Shown here: piece after piece, positions 10,331 through 21,180 of the stretch
How the letters are laid out: each line of letters opens with the position of its first letter
Position numbering within the stretch: the stretch's first letter is position 1
Origin: Basidiobolus meristosporus CBS 931.73
Lineage: Eukaryota; Basidiobolomycota; Basidiobolomycetes; Basidiobolales; Basidiobolaceae
Length of the DNA stretch: 64,000 bases
NCBI GenBank assembly: GCA_002104905.1
Contig: MCFE01000016.1
Coordinates: 124,001 to 188,000 of the forward strand
Reading direction: 5' to 3'
Made by a program: the position numbers and the translations under genes
The notes under the pieces: model-generated
The model's database searches: none
Seen by the model: only the letters and a program-made list of their open reading frames with translations
What the model was told of the DNA's origin: nothing

Positions 10331-11010
10331 CTCCTACACAACTAAATATGCACAATAACTAATCCTTATTGTGATCTAAGATATTCAAATTTGTCTCTAG
10401 CTAATGGTCTGATAAGTATGTCTGTAATTTTTCAACCTGTAGGACAATGAGCTAAATCAACCAAGTTATTCACTATATCTTCACCTATGAAATGATACCT
10501 AATATCTACGTGCTTAGTTTATGCATGAAAGGTTGGATTTTTACCTAATTGTTTACATCCTTGATTATATTGAAATGATATACTAGCGGCTTTTTGACAT
10601 AGGCCTAAGTCTACAAAAAGCTTTCTGAGCCACATTGCCTCCTTTGTAGCTTCACAGGCTGCCATATACTCTGCCTCTGTGGCTGAAAGTGCTACAATTA
10701 GTTGCTTTCTTGAATTCCATGAAGTTGCTCCTTCATGGTAATGAAAGGGGTATCCTGTGGTGGATCTTCTGCATTCTGTATTTTGTCCTAAATCAACATC
10801 AGAGTAACCAACAAGATCCTGTTCTCAATCATTATAGGAGTATCTTGAGCAGATACCAGAGGGTCCATTTAAGTATCTAGATATCTGCCTAACTGCTACA
10901 ATATGATCAGGTCCATAGTTCTGATTACGCTGGCTGACAACCCCCACTGAATATGAGATATCTGGACATTTTCCAAGCATGATGTACATAAGACTGCCAA
11001 CCAAAGCCCT
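10331..11010 (-). pseudogene. Copia reverse transcriptase end and RNase H, decayed
   Basis: Minus-strand frames, broken by frameshifts, show the copia order. LVGSLMYIMLGKCPDI-like sequence (RT C-terminal end) lies near 10,950-11,010. An RNase H part follows with a VGYSD-like motif, then the block VALSATEAEYMAACEATKEA near 10,630-10,700, and a KHVDIRYHFI-like end near 10,500. It joins directly to the LTR at 10,330, where a 3' LTR belongs. The same RNase H block is on the opposite strand at 60,447-60,647. No intact reading frame. Confidence 0.8.
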
Positions 11011-11627
11011 GCAAAAGATAATTGTGATGATCCTGTCAAAAGGCTGTCACCAATATTAAATCCCATGACTAAGAAGTATGGATGTATTGGGACCACTCAA
11101 TAAGTATTTCTACCATAACACCCTTTTTCCATGATTTTGCCCTATAAAGGTTATTGAGATAATCCCATCAAAAGGCCATCACAAAGTCAAAGTCCTGTGG
11201 CTAAGAGGTACTGATCCCTTTGGGACACCATCCAGAGACTGTTGAAAAATAATTGCACCCCAGAATTCACAAAAACTTGGTCAAAATTTTTCATCACAAC
11301 AATGTATAAGTGGCTTTTGATTGGTTCCCTGCCAATTTGCTCACTTTCTGATCCTGGACACTCTATTGCCTCCTACATTTGTGTGAATTGATTGCCTATT
11401 GCCTCTTTTTCACACTCCTTACTTCCTGACTCACCCAATTCTCTTACTTTTCATGCGTACAAATTGATTTATTTCCATTGAAACTTCAGTTGTACCTCAA
11501 TTACCAATTGTATTGACCTATGCAAGTCCCTATACCCTGCACTAACATTAAACCCAACCCCACACTTAACAAGTAACTCCATTAAAATCCCCCACCCAAT
11601 AAGTATTTCTGCTGTAATGCTCTGGTT
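11011..11627. other. Left non-coding end of Tnp2-type transposon, copy A
   Basis: About 600 bp with close counterparts at 37,385-37,876 and 44,690-45,200, always beside the 3' end of the accessory gene, so it belongs to the transposon. It contains two copies of a motif like GATCCYRTCAAAAGGC (near 11,034 and 11,162). The terminal bases and any target duplication could not be fixed. Confidence 0.6.
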
Positions 11628-13747
11628 CTACAACTTTGGTGGGAACCCAACAGCTTTATGCCACTGTTCATTCACCGGTTCCCACACATCCTGGTCTTCA
11701 GCTGGCACTGCAAGGTCTAGCTCCTCATTTGCCAGTCTTTGCAATAAATACTTGCTATATTCCAGTGTGTTTTCTTGAGCATTGCTCTTGAAGAAGTGCT
11801 GCAACCTCTTGGTGTGCCTATTAATGTTCCAAAACTCCACCAAAGGCATTGTGATAGTCCTTCAAGCTCTTGATGTTGTAGCCTTGTCTGTTAGTGGGAT
11901 CTCCACTCTGTCAACAATGGAGGATGTGGGGGCTGTGGTAGACAAATTGCCTTTTTCAGCAAACTCATCTACCTTGCTGGAGTGTAGCTTAACTGGCAGC
12001 ACTTCCAACTCTTGTGAAAACAGCTGTTTTCTTGTTGGGAACTCTACTTGGCTATGATGGGATTCAGTCTGTTCCTGGCTTGAGGTGTTAATTGGCAAGA
12101 ACTGCAGTTTTTTTTGCATACCTTCCTGTCTCAGGCCTGAGTAGACATTTTTCCATTTACCTTTTGCATTATCACTGCCAGGTCTTTCTCTGCCACTTTG
12201 AGTGTTTCTTGTCAAGAACTATGTTTTCTCCTAGATAAATTCTGCTCTGACGCATCTGTTTTGGCCTGCTTGTCCCTTGCTGGCACTCTTCTGGCAACCT
12301 GATGTTTCTTTTCTGCTTGTTTTGAGCTCTCAGCTGTAGTTGTGATGGGCTCCTGTAAAAGCAGCTGGTGTTTATCACTGCTAGGTCCTTCACTGCTACT
12401 TTGACTGGGTGCTTCTTGAGTGGTACTACACTTTTTCCTTGATAAATGTTGTCCTGGTGCATATGTGTCTGCCTGTTTGTCCCTTATTGGCACTCTTCCA
12501 GCTACCTGATGTCTCCTTGACGCTTGTCTGGAGCTTTTGGCCCTGCTTGTAATGGGCTCTTGAGGAAGCCACTGATTTTTAGCCATGGCACCCTTGTTCT
12601 TCTGCCTTTGATAGTTTCTGCTATTCTTAAGATACTTTCTTAGCATACCAATGCTGGCCCAAAATCCATTTGCCTGTTTGAATCCAGGATAATGCTCATA
12701 GAACAAGTCAAGTGCATTCTGCTTAGCCTTGAGTGCCTGATGATCCTATGGTATGCTGGCCTTAAGGTGATGGCATGCTAGACTTCTGACGGCCTCTTGT
12801 ATATTAGCCAACTCTTCATTATTGCACTCAATGGCTTCACAGATCTTCAATGTCTTTTGATTTTTAGGCTTTGGTATAAACACCACATTGTCTCCCTCCC
12901 ATGCTGTGATAGGTTTTCTGTGGGCTTTATCTTTGGGCACTGTTGTTATGCTTCAAAGACTGTACAGTGTTCCTCTGCTGTTACATTGCAATATAGCTCA
13001 ATTCTTGGCTGTGACATTGAGCTACTGGAGTTCCTTCTTTGCAGCAAAGATACTGCTTTCTCTACCTGGGATAATAGACTTGTTCCATCATTCCAGCTGA
13101 TCATAGTGCCCAATAGTGCCCTAGCATGCCAGATGGTGCCTGATCATGCCACAGAGTGCCAGATGGTGCCATACAGTGCCAATTTGGGATCAAAATTGAC
13201 ATGCATATGACCCTAAAATATCAAATTAATAACAAAATATACAGCACTTTCTGGCACTATGATCAATGGCACAATGGAACAAGTCTATTAATTGCTCCAC
13301 ACATATTATCTGCTCATTCTGTTTCTGGACTGTTTCCTGATTTCTCTGGGCCATTGCATCTATCCTATCAGCCACTGCACCTAATTGCTTCATTAATGCT
13401 TTGGTATAAGCTGACAACATACTTGCTAATATGGGTGGTGGTGTTGTTATCATGGCCACTTGCTGATGTTCAACTGAGGTTACTGCGTTTGCTACATTCT
13501 TATCTGCCTGAGTATAACAGTCAGCTTGTGGCTCTGCAGAGGTTCTTAGTTGCCTACATGACTGAGAGCCTGAAGAGTCCGCATTATTACCTTCAATGGG
13601 CACACTGTCCACAGGGCCTTTTTTGGATGTAGCCTTGCTTGTTGCACCTAATGTCAAAGCAAGCTGTGGTCCAACCATTCTTCTGTTGCTGTCAGTGGCA
13701 GGGTTTGGTTGAGAACCAGACAACTTTGCTTTATTTTTTGGTGGCAT
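11628..13747 (-). pseudogene. Accessory protein gene of the Tnp2-type transposon, copy A (interrupted)
   Basis: Read in pieces on the minus strand: 13226-13747, 12746-12940, 12212-12706, 11862-12215 and 11628-11849. These match the equivalent pieces at 37.9-39.8 kb in order, so they form one gene of very roughly 600 codons. Parts in order: a Lys-rich start (MPPKNKAKLSG); a Ser/Gln-rich stretch; a probable coiled coil (LMKQLGAVADRIDAMAQR, then Gln-rich); a better conserved block with QEAVRSLACHHLKA and HYPGFKQ; Arg/Lys/Gln-rich tandem repeats of ~65-70 residues (each with SRAKSSRQASRRHQ- and RDKQA-like parts); and a C-terminal block with INRHTKRLQHFFKS. A 209-bp MITE is inserted at 13,077-13,285. 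The gene is divergent to the transposase at 13,985. I do not recognise the family; a DNA-binding helper like plant CACTA TnpA is one possibility (inference). Confidence 0.65.
13077..13285. mobile_element. MITE with 10-bp-phased TGCC array
   Basis: A 209-bp insertion flanked by TA (13,075-13,076 and 13,286-13,287). Ends are inverted: GACTTGTTCCAT... and ...ATGGAACAAGTC, and imperfect pairing continues for about 34 bp. The site without the insertion is seen at ~39,328-39,342. TGCC occurs at 13,107, 13,117, 13,127, 13,137, 13,147, 13,157, 13,167 and 13,177, exactly every 10 bp. Non-coding. Confidence 0.88.
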
Positions 13748-13984
13748 ATATATGGAAGTGAGTCAAACCAAAGGGGAAATGGTGTTACATATACATGTAT
13801 ATGTGTTGACATAACTTTATTTATAATGCTTACTATGGCAGGTCATCATTGAATCTTACATTCATGTAGGTGCAATGTCTCAAATACAAGACTGTCTTAA
13901 GTTCACATGATTATTGACTAAAAAGTGATATAATAGCGTTGCGTTGTTGAAGGTCAAATTGTTTGCCCAATAGACAAGACTACT
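13748..13984. promoter_or_regulatory. Divergent promoter region of the Tnp2-type transposon
   Basis: About 240 bp between the accessory gene start and the transposase frame, conserved at 39,786-40,026 and partly at 19,940-20,160. An ATATATAT run sits just upstream of the accessory start codon. The first transposase exon or start codon may lie inside this region. Confidence 0.5.
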
Positions 13985-16900
13985 TTGACTCAATGCTGTA
14001 AGAGAAGAGAAAAAAGACCATGTGGCTATTGTGGCAAGCCTCTCAGCCATGAAGCACTCAGACTGCATAGGAAGTATTACAAGGCTCACGGCCAGTGTTT
14101 TGCCACCCAAGTCATATTTGACCATTCATTGGTCACCACTGTACCAACATTTTCTTGCCAGCCAGTTGATACTTCTATATTGGCACCTGGCCATCTTTGT
14201 CACCTTGCGTTAACTGAGTCAGGTGAGTTTGTGATGCCTTTAGGCTCACCTCAGCCTTCTGAACATAGCATGCAGAGTGATAGCTCTCACAAAGAAGGTT
14301 CACTGATGGATTTTGAGCCTATCTCCCCTAACAGCAGTACCAACATGAGCCCAGTCAAATCCCTATATGCAATGAGACAACAGCCATTGAAACAAATGCC
14401 AAGGATACTTCATGGAGCCAAGTGAGCCTAGTAATTCATCTACTGGTGAATGATGTAATGATGTGGCTAGAGAAGTAGCACATTTCCACTAATATCAGTA
14501 ATGGGGGCTTTGAGGATTTATTACTACTTATTGCCAAAATCATACCAGTGTGGTGGTGTATAGGTCCAAGGGAATGATACATCCAACACTTCTCAAGTGT
14601 TTTGTGTGTTGGGTGTTCACTGGGTGCAATAACCACTGGCAAAAGCTTGCTAGGAATACTTGGGTTCTGTCTCTAATCTAATGTGATGGGGAATAAAGCA
14701 ACAAGCTTGTCAAGGGAAAACTATTGAGCTACAATCCCCAACTTAGTTGGCATTGTAACAAAAGTATGTGCTGGGTCCAGCATCCTTTGAGATGACAATG
14801 TACTAAAGCTTCCAAAGTCAAAACAATTGTAAACTCCACCAGCAGGGACTTGATAAGAATGCAGTTGTGATCAATAGTTACAAAGACAGAAAAGTATCTT
14901 TGCCTGTACAAGAACAAACTTGGGAAAGAATCATATATAATAAAAGATACCTACTCTGAGTATTCCTCACAAGTAGTGCCTCCAAGGTCAGTTGGCTATC
15001 AGCGTGGTGTCCTGGGAGTGTCCTGTGGTCTGGGGTTGGAAGTTTAGGTAGCAGCAGGTAGCAGTGGTCACACTAATCAACTAGTTGGTATATTGATAAA
15101 AGGGATGATGATTTATTGTTGAGGAATAGCCTCCCTTATATTCTTTTCTTACTGGCTAAGTGATTACTAATCATGGTGTTCCAGAAGGCTCCAGATGTCA
15201 ATAGATATCTTAATGACATCAGAATGACCTAAGAATGTTCTAAGTAGGTGCCAGAAGGTTCTAAGAGGCACAGCACATCCAACCAATCAGGAATCAGTAC
15301 CCTGAAACCTGTGAAACATAGGGATACCATATATGGTATGATAATGGTAGGGATGGTGACATGGGTTGATCATGTGTCATGGGTACTGGCACAGGTACTT
15401 GCCTAATATAGAAGCACTTACAGCTAGTAATCTTACATTAAGTGAGGGATAACTTATGCAATAAGGTAAGCAGGTCTGATAGTCAACCAGCTTATGGGAT
15501 AGTACTGATCAGGTAAGACAAATGTGATAAAACTAAAATAAGTGTAGTAGAGATATAGGGAAGTAGAAAATATGGGAATGAGCACATCTGTCAGTGGGTG
15601 TCACTGTCACCCCACTACACCAGGATGCAGCTTACCATGTACATGGTACAAGTGGACAACCGTCATGCAGCTGGCAACAAATGATCCAGAGACTGTACTG
15701 ATTCCAGCATGTGTTAACAATTGCATGGCATTCACATCCAAAAATGCTATCATTGCAACATGTCCAAATAGTCAGGAATCCACCACCATTGAGGGAAAAC
15801 ATTGTTCACACTCTGGATAAATTCCAGTCATACCCCATCTGAGGAAGCTGATACAGTCCAACAAATATTGCAAAGCTATATAGTACTGCACTCAGTATCA
15901 ATCAAGCGCAAACATATCCAATATATTCAATGGCAAACATTACAAACAGCTAAGATGCAAGGGCTACTTTGAAGGTATGTATGACCATGCCTTTGCTTTA
16001 GCACTTGATGGATTCTCATTAAACAAGTACTCTACCAGCAAATCTGGCTGGCCACTGATTCTCATTAATCTGAAACTGCCACCCATCTTATGATATCAGA
16101 GCAATAATCTGATGGTAGTCTCACTGGTATCTGGGCCTAAATCACCATCCAACTTGGATAGCTACCTGTATCCATTGCTTGATGAATTTTGTATGCTTTC
16201 CAGCAGGATAACAGTAAATGGCCGTCATGTAAAAGTGCATATTATTATCTGCATTGGAGATACCCAAGCCATCAGCAAGATAGCAGGTTTTTCCGGGCAC
16301 AATGGATGGTATTGCTGTCAAATGTGTGAGATCCAGGGGATTTACTCCATTACTCACACACATTATTATTACCCAAACACCAGCACTAAGAACACCATCT
16401 TTCCACAGAGAGAATGTACAAAAATAAGCATGCAATTGCAGCAAAGTTGGCAAGCTATAAGCCATTGGCCAGAATATGGAATCAATCAGATACCAGAGAT
16501 ACTTAAGAGAGAGGGTATCTGTTGGAGCAAAAGCTTTCCACTGGGAGTAATGCATTTGCTTTTCAACAATATCCCTATACAAATGACCAAGTTGTACCTG
16601 GGGCATTTCAAGCTAAATGAGCCCTTTGAGATACCAGAGAGATTTGAAAGAATTGGCAAGATATTATAGAGTATCTGCTTCCCTAAGTACTTCTCATGGG
16701 CTCCAATTAATATTCATATACATATGCAACAATACAAATGCATAGACTGCATGAGCTGGATATATATTTATTCAAGTGGCATTCTGAAGCCATTCCTACC
16801 AAATGTACATTGGAAGCATTGGGAGTCATATGTGGACATTGTAGGAATATTTATCCAGAAGTGGATCACCAATGCCAACTTGACGCTCCTACAGCTGTTG

Positions 16901-17769
16901 TGTGAGGAGTTTGTGACAGGACTTGAGCAGCTATACTACCAACTTAATGCTGAATGTGTAGATCTCTGCTGCTACTGTATCCATTCTCTACTGCATCTTG
17001 CATGGTGTGTGGAGAATATTGGGCCTTGCTTCACCTTTTGGGAGTTTCCTATGGAGCAGATGCGCAGGGAGATAGGAAGACAAATTAAGTCACAGGTACT
17101 ACCATATCCCAATCTCATCAAGAATATTACCTTGAAGTCCATCATGGATGTGATGAGTTGGCACATGGAGGACAGCCAGAAAGAGTTGGAAAATACTGAG
17201 GACAAATGCGCACATGGAGACACCTATGCCTCTGGCATTAAGAAGCTAAGCAGCCCCATTGTGTGGGTAATCAGTTAAGTAATGCAAAGTTAGGTTGAGT
17301 GCAACAAGCAACAAATTTCTATCAGGCAAACTCTACCAAGATATGCTGGATTTCTCATGGTCACAAGCCAGCTTATACGCCATTCAATACGGAATTCACA
17401 AACATAAGCCAGAGTGCACCTATAAGGGGGAATAGAATCCAGCAGGGAGAAGGAATATATTGGCTAAATACCAAGAAGTTCTTTGCGGATATTCAGGAGG
17501 TATTCATGGCAGAAGTGGCAACAACCAAGCATATGATTGCAAGATGTATATGTTACCAGCAGTACAAGGTATATTGCAACTTTGCAAGTATCCTGCTAAA
17601 TAGCCGTAAAGTTGAGGTGATATACGTATGTCAATTGCGGCAGGTGTGCACGTTTGTAGAGGTTAGTAAGCAGGAGGTCATAGTTTTTATGATTCAAACT
17701 ATATGTGGAATACCCAAGGTAGTAGTGGGTAAGCAAATAAAGAGGGGTGATTTACAGTGGAATATATGA
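13985..17769 (+). pseudogene. Tnp2/CACTA-like transposase, copy A (split by an LTR)
   Basis: Coding pieces: 13985-14425, 15572-15820, 15960-16669, 16724-17278 and 17299-17769. The N-terminus has a small zinc-finger-like motif CGYCGKPLSHEALRLH followed by HRKYYKAH. The core has LDGFSLNKYS, then GPKSPSNLDSYLYPLLDEF, then GDTQAIS, GFSGHNGWYCCQMCEI and a long C-terminal region (LFNNIPIQMTKLYLGHFK; CCYCIHSLLHLAWCVENIGP). The run of a GPKxPxxxDS block, GD...AIS and GHNG...C..C resembles the Tnp2 family of CACTA (En/Spm) transposases, which cut and paste DNA with a DDE active site. A 1,071-bp LTR at 14,549-15,619 splits the gene, and there are stops and frameshifts, so it is dead. The exact start codon is uncertain. 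Confidence 0.75.
14549..15619 (-). mobile_element. Solo gypsy LTR inserted in the transposase
   Basis: A 1,071-bp LTR, TGTGGTGGTG...CCCCACTACA on the plus strand, the reverse of the LTR at 51,866-52,935 (1,070 bp). CCAG flanks both sides (14,545-14,548 and 15,620-15,623), a 4-bp target duplication. The same site without insertion is seen in copy B at ~40,588-40,594. No internal element sequence remains. Confidence 0.93.
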
Positions 17770-18221
17770 ATAGCACAAGGGGAGGTGGAAAAAGAAAATA
17801 CCATTTGGTAAACTGGTATGGTAGCATTGTACAGAAGCAGCTGTAGGCTGTCATACTGCCAATTTAATGCCATCAGAGTCTTGCTGTGAGGCTGCCAAAA
17901 TACTGTCAAGTTTCTTGCTATACAAGGCAATTGCATTTTGTGGCCAACTGGATCCACTTAAAATAGTTATATAGTGCTAAACAACTGCAATAATACCATG
18001 CAAATATTGTCACTGCACCAATAGAATATTGTCAAGTTTTATCCCTTTATTTGGTTGTAAAATTAGCAAAACACTATCATGATCCCATCAGAAGATTATT
18101 AGGAGGGTCACTAATTCTAAGCTGCTGGTATTATGACAGTCTCAAAATGGGATCTTGACAGCTGATCTGGATCAGATTCACCTGTGGGACCAAATTATTA
18201 TTCATAGGGTTGGTTGGAACC
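17770..18221. other. Right non-coding end of the Tnp2-type transposon, copy A
   Basis: Matches 42,831-43,180, 44,480-44,690 and 60,000-60,400 in the same position after the transposase. Contains TCATGATCCCATCAGAAG (near 18,076), the same motif as at left ends, and stops near GGGACCAAATTATT. The next bases already belong to another accessory-gene copy. Confidence 0.55.
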
Positions 18222-19950
18222 CTGTGGCTTAGTACCATTGTTCATTCTCTGGTTCCCATACATCCTGGTCTTCAGCCAGCACTGCAAGGTCTAGCACCTT
18301 GCATGCCAGCCTTTGCAATATATCCTTGCTATATTCAAGTGCATTTTCTTGAGCACTGCTCTTGAAGAAATGCTGCAGCCTTATGGTATGCCTAATTGTG
18401 TTCTAAAATTGCACTGTAGGGATTGCAACAGTCTTCTGATTTCCTGATATTGTTACTTTGTCTGTCAGTGGGATCTCCACTCTGTCTAAAATGGGGGATG
18501 TGGAGCTGTGGTAGACAAGTTGCCTTTCTCTGCAAACTAATCTACCTCACTGAAGTGTAGCTCAACCTGCTATGCTTCCAACCCTTGGGAAAATAGCTGT
18601 TGCCTTCTTAATAATTCTTCTTGGCAACTATGGGTTCAGCCATCTCTACATTGATGGCATCATTTGGTGGGAACTGCAGCTTTTTTCTTATGCTTCCCTG
18701 GTGCTATTTGGGTAGACTTTTTCCCTTTACCATTATCACTGCTAGGTCTTTAACTGCTACTTTAACTGAGTGCTTCTTGTCTTGAACCATAGGTTCTCCT
18801 TGATAAATATTGCACTAGTGTATCTGTTGCTGCCTGCTTATCTCTCACTGGAACTCTTCAGACTACCTGACATTTCATTACCACTTGTTTTGAGCTTTTG
18901 GCCCTGCTTGTGACAGGCTCCTGAGGAAGCTACTAGACTTTATCACTGCCAGGCCCCTCACTATTACTTTATTGCAATATCTTAGGGCCCTGTTGTTGTA
19001 CTTCAATGACTGCGCAGTATTCCTCTAATGATACATTGGGAAGCAGCTAAATTCTGGTCTGTGAGATTGAGCTACTTGAGTTCATTCTTTGCAGCAAAGA
19101 TACTGCACTCTCTACCTAGGATATTGATTACTCTACATATATTATTCACTTGTCCTGTATCAGGACTATTGCTCAATTTCTCTGGACCATTGCATCTATC
19201 ATATTAGGCACTTCACCTGATTGCTGCATCAATGCTTTGGTATGAGCTGATAACAAACTTGCTATTACTGGTGTTGGTGATGTTATGACAGTCACTTGCT
19301 AATCTTTCACCAGTGATACTGCTTTTGCTACATTCTCATCTGCCTAAACATTACACTCAGCTTGCAGCTCCACCAAGATTCTCAGTTGCCTACTTGACTG
19401 ATTTTGTAAAAGTCTTGGATATATTGGAAGTCATTGGGAGTACAGGTAAATTAGGTGGTTTTCTCTTGAGCATCAATTGAATGTAAAAGTAGTATTTATA
19501 CTTTTGCATGGTCTTGGCATAAAAGCGCATAGAATATGCTTAGGAAAGTCCCAAGAGCATGTGTATAAAGTTTGGGGCTGTTTGGATAACTTATCCAATC
19601 ATCATGTTCTGGGTAACTGATGTTTTGGTGAAAATATAGCAAGTCCCAACAAGGAATTTGGTCAGTATTCACTAAGATTTGTGGGCAAAACTCCAAGTGA
19701 CTAAGTTAGGTGAATATTTTGGTGGAACTACCAATTTTTACAACAACTGAGAGCCTGAGGGGTTTGCATTATAACCTTCAGTGGGAACACTGTCAACAAG
19801 GCCTTTTTTGGAAGTAGCCCCTATTTTACACTGAATGTCAAAGTAAGCTGCTTTTCAATTGTCTTTCTCCTGCTGATTGCAGAGGGGTTTGATTAGGAAC
19901 CAGTCAACTTTGCATTATTTTTAAGTGCTATATATATGGAAGTGAGTTAA
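18222..19950 (-). pseudogene. Accessory protein gene, decayed copy
   Basis: Minus-strand remains of the same accessory gene, C-terminus first (near 18,225-18,420) and N-terminus near 19,750-19,930. Many frameshifts and stops leave no open frame above 60 codons. A copia LTR interrupts it at 19,402-19,745. The middle (HYPGFKQ region) is missing. Confidence 0.7.
19402..19745 (-). mobile_element. Solo copia LTR
   Basis: A 344-bp LTR of the TGTTGTAA...TTACAACA family; its first bases have decayed to TTTTGTAA. ACTGA flanks it on both sides (19,397-19,401 and 19,746-19,750), a 5-bp target duplication. Confidence 0.85.
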
Positions 19951-20220
19951 GCCAAAGGGGAAATAGTGTTACATACACATGTGCATATGGTGCCACAGCT
20001 ATATTAATAATGCTTACTTTGCTGGGTTATCATTAAAACCTACAGTCATGTTGATGTGATGCCTCAAATACAAGATTGTCTTTAACTCACATGAGTGTTG
20101 ACAAAAAGTGATATAATAGCATCACATTGTTGAGTGTCAAGCTGTTCACCCCACAGAGAAGACTACTTTGATTCAACACTGTAAAAGAAGAGAGAAAAGT
20201 ACATGTGAATGTTGTATTGC
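19951..20220 (+). pseudogene. Transposon divergent promoter and transposase start, truncated
   Basis: Continues the previous copy in the usual order and reaches the zinc-finger start of the transposase (TQHCKRRE-like near 20,172-20,200). It then breaks at ~20,220 and joins an inverted C-terminal transposase piece. Confidence 0.6.
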
Positions 20221-21180
20221 TTACTAACTTCAACATTTGTGTAAACCCACTGCAATTGACACATTTCTTTCACCTCCACTTTACAGCTTTAAGGTGTGAT
20301 ACTTGCAAAGTTGCCATATACCTTGTATCACTGGTAACTTATACATCTTGCAAACATATGCTTGGTTGTTGCCAGCCTTGCTATGAATACCTCCTGACTA
20401 TCTGCCAAGAACTTTCTGGTATTAAGCAAGTATATTCCTTCTTTCAGCTGGATTCTAGTCACCCTTATTGGTGAGCTCTGGCTCTTGTTTGTGTGAATTC
20501 TGTGCTGAAAGGTGTACAAACAGGCTTATTACCAGGGGAAACTTGGCATGCTTTTGTAAAGCTGCTCTAATAAAAATTAGTTGCTTGTTGTGTCCAGCCC
20601 AACCTTGCATTACTTAACTAATTACCCATGTATTGGGGCTGCTTAGCTTCTTAATGCTAAAAGCATAGTTGTCTCCATGTGGACATCTGTCCTCAGTACT
20701 TACCAACTCTTTCTGGTTGTCCTCCATGTGCCAGCACACCACATCTATGCTTGACTTGAAGGTTATAATCTTAATTAGATTAGGTTATGGTAGCACCAGC
20801 AACTTGACTCATCTTCCTATCTCCACATATATCTGCTGCATAGTAAACTCCCAAAAGGTAAAGCAAGGCCCAATATTTTGCATACACCAAGCAAGATGGA
20901 ATGGAGACTTGATACAGTAGCAGCAGAGATCTATATCTTCAGCTTTTTGTGTAAAATATAGCTGCTCAAAACCCATCATAAGCTCCATGAATAAAAGCTC
21001 TAGATGTGCCAATTTGGCAACGGTGGTCTGCTTCTGGATAAATATTCCTACAATGTCAACATATAACTCTCAAAGCTGCCAATGTACTCTGGGTAGAAAT
21101 TGCTTCAGAATACTATTAGAATAAATACATATCCAGTTGATCCAGTAATTGCATCTATATTGTTATATATGGAAATGAAT
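20221..21180 (-). pseudogene. Tnp2-like transposase, inverted C-terminal fragment
   Basis: Minus-strand frames (20,328-20,519 and 20,809-21,012) match the end of the transposase: the IDLCCYCI..FHLAWCMQNIGP block at 20,870-20,960, and the INTRKFLADSQEVF block at 20,390-20,460. It is joined back-to-back to a forward N-terminal fragment, which implies an inversion or fold-over rearrangement. Confidence 0.7.

Noticed and set aside
13107-13180. CRISPR-like array
   Set aside because: The repeated unit is only 4 bp, the spacing is 10 bp and it lies within a MITE; a CRISPR array is not expected in a fungal nucleus.
12797-13632. Plus-strand frames of 137 and 158 codons
   Set aside because: Antisense of the accessory gene; the minus-strand frames share conserved domain order between copies and these do not.
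16142-16606. 154-codon minus-strand frame
   Set aside because: Antisense of the transposase core, which matches a known family on the plus strand.
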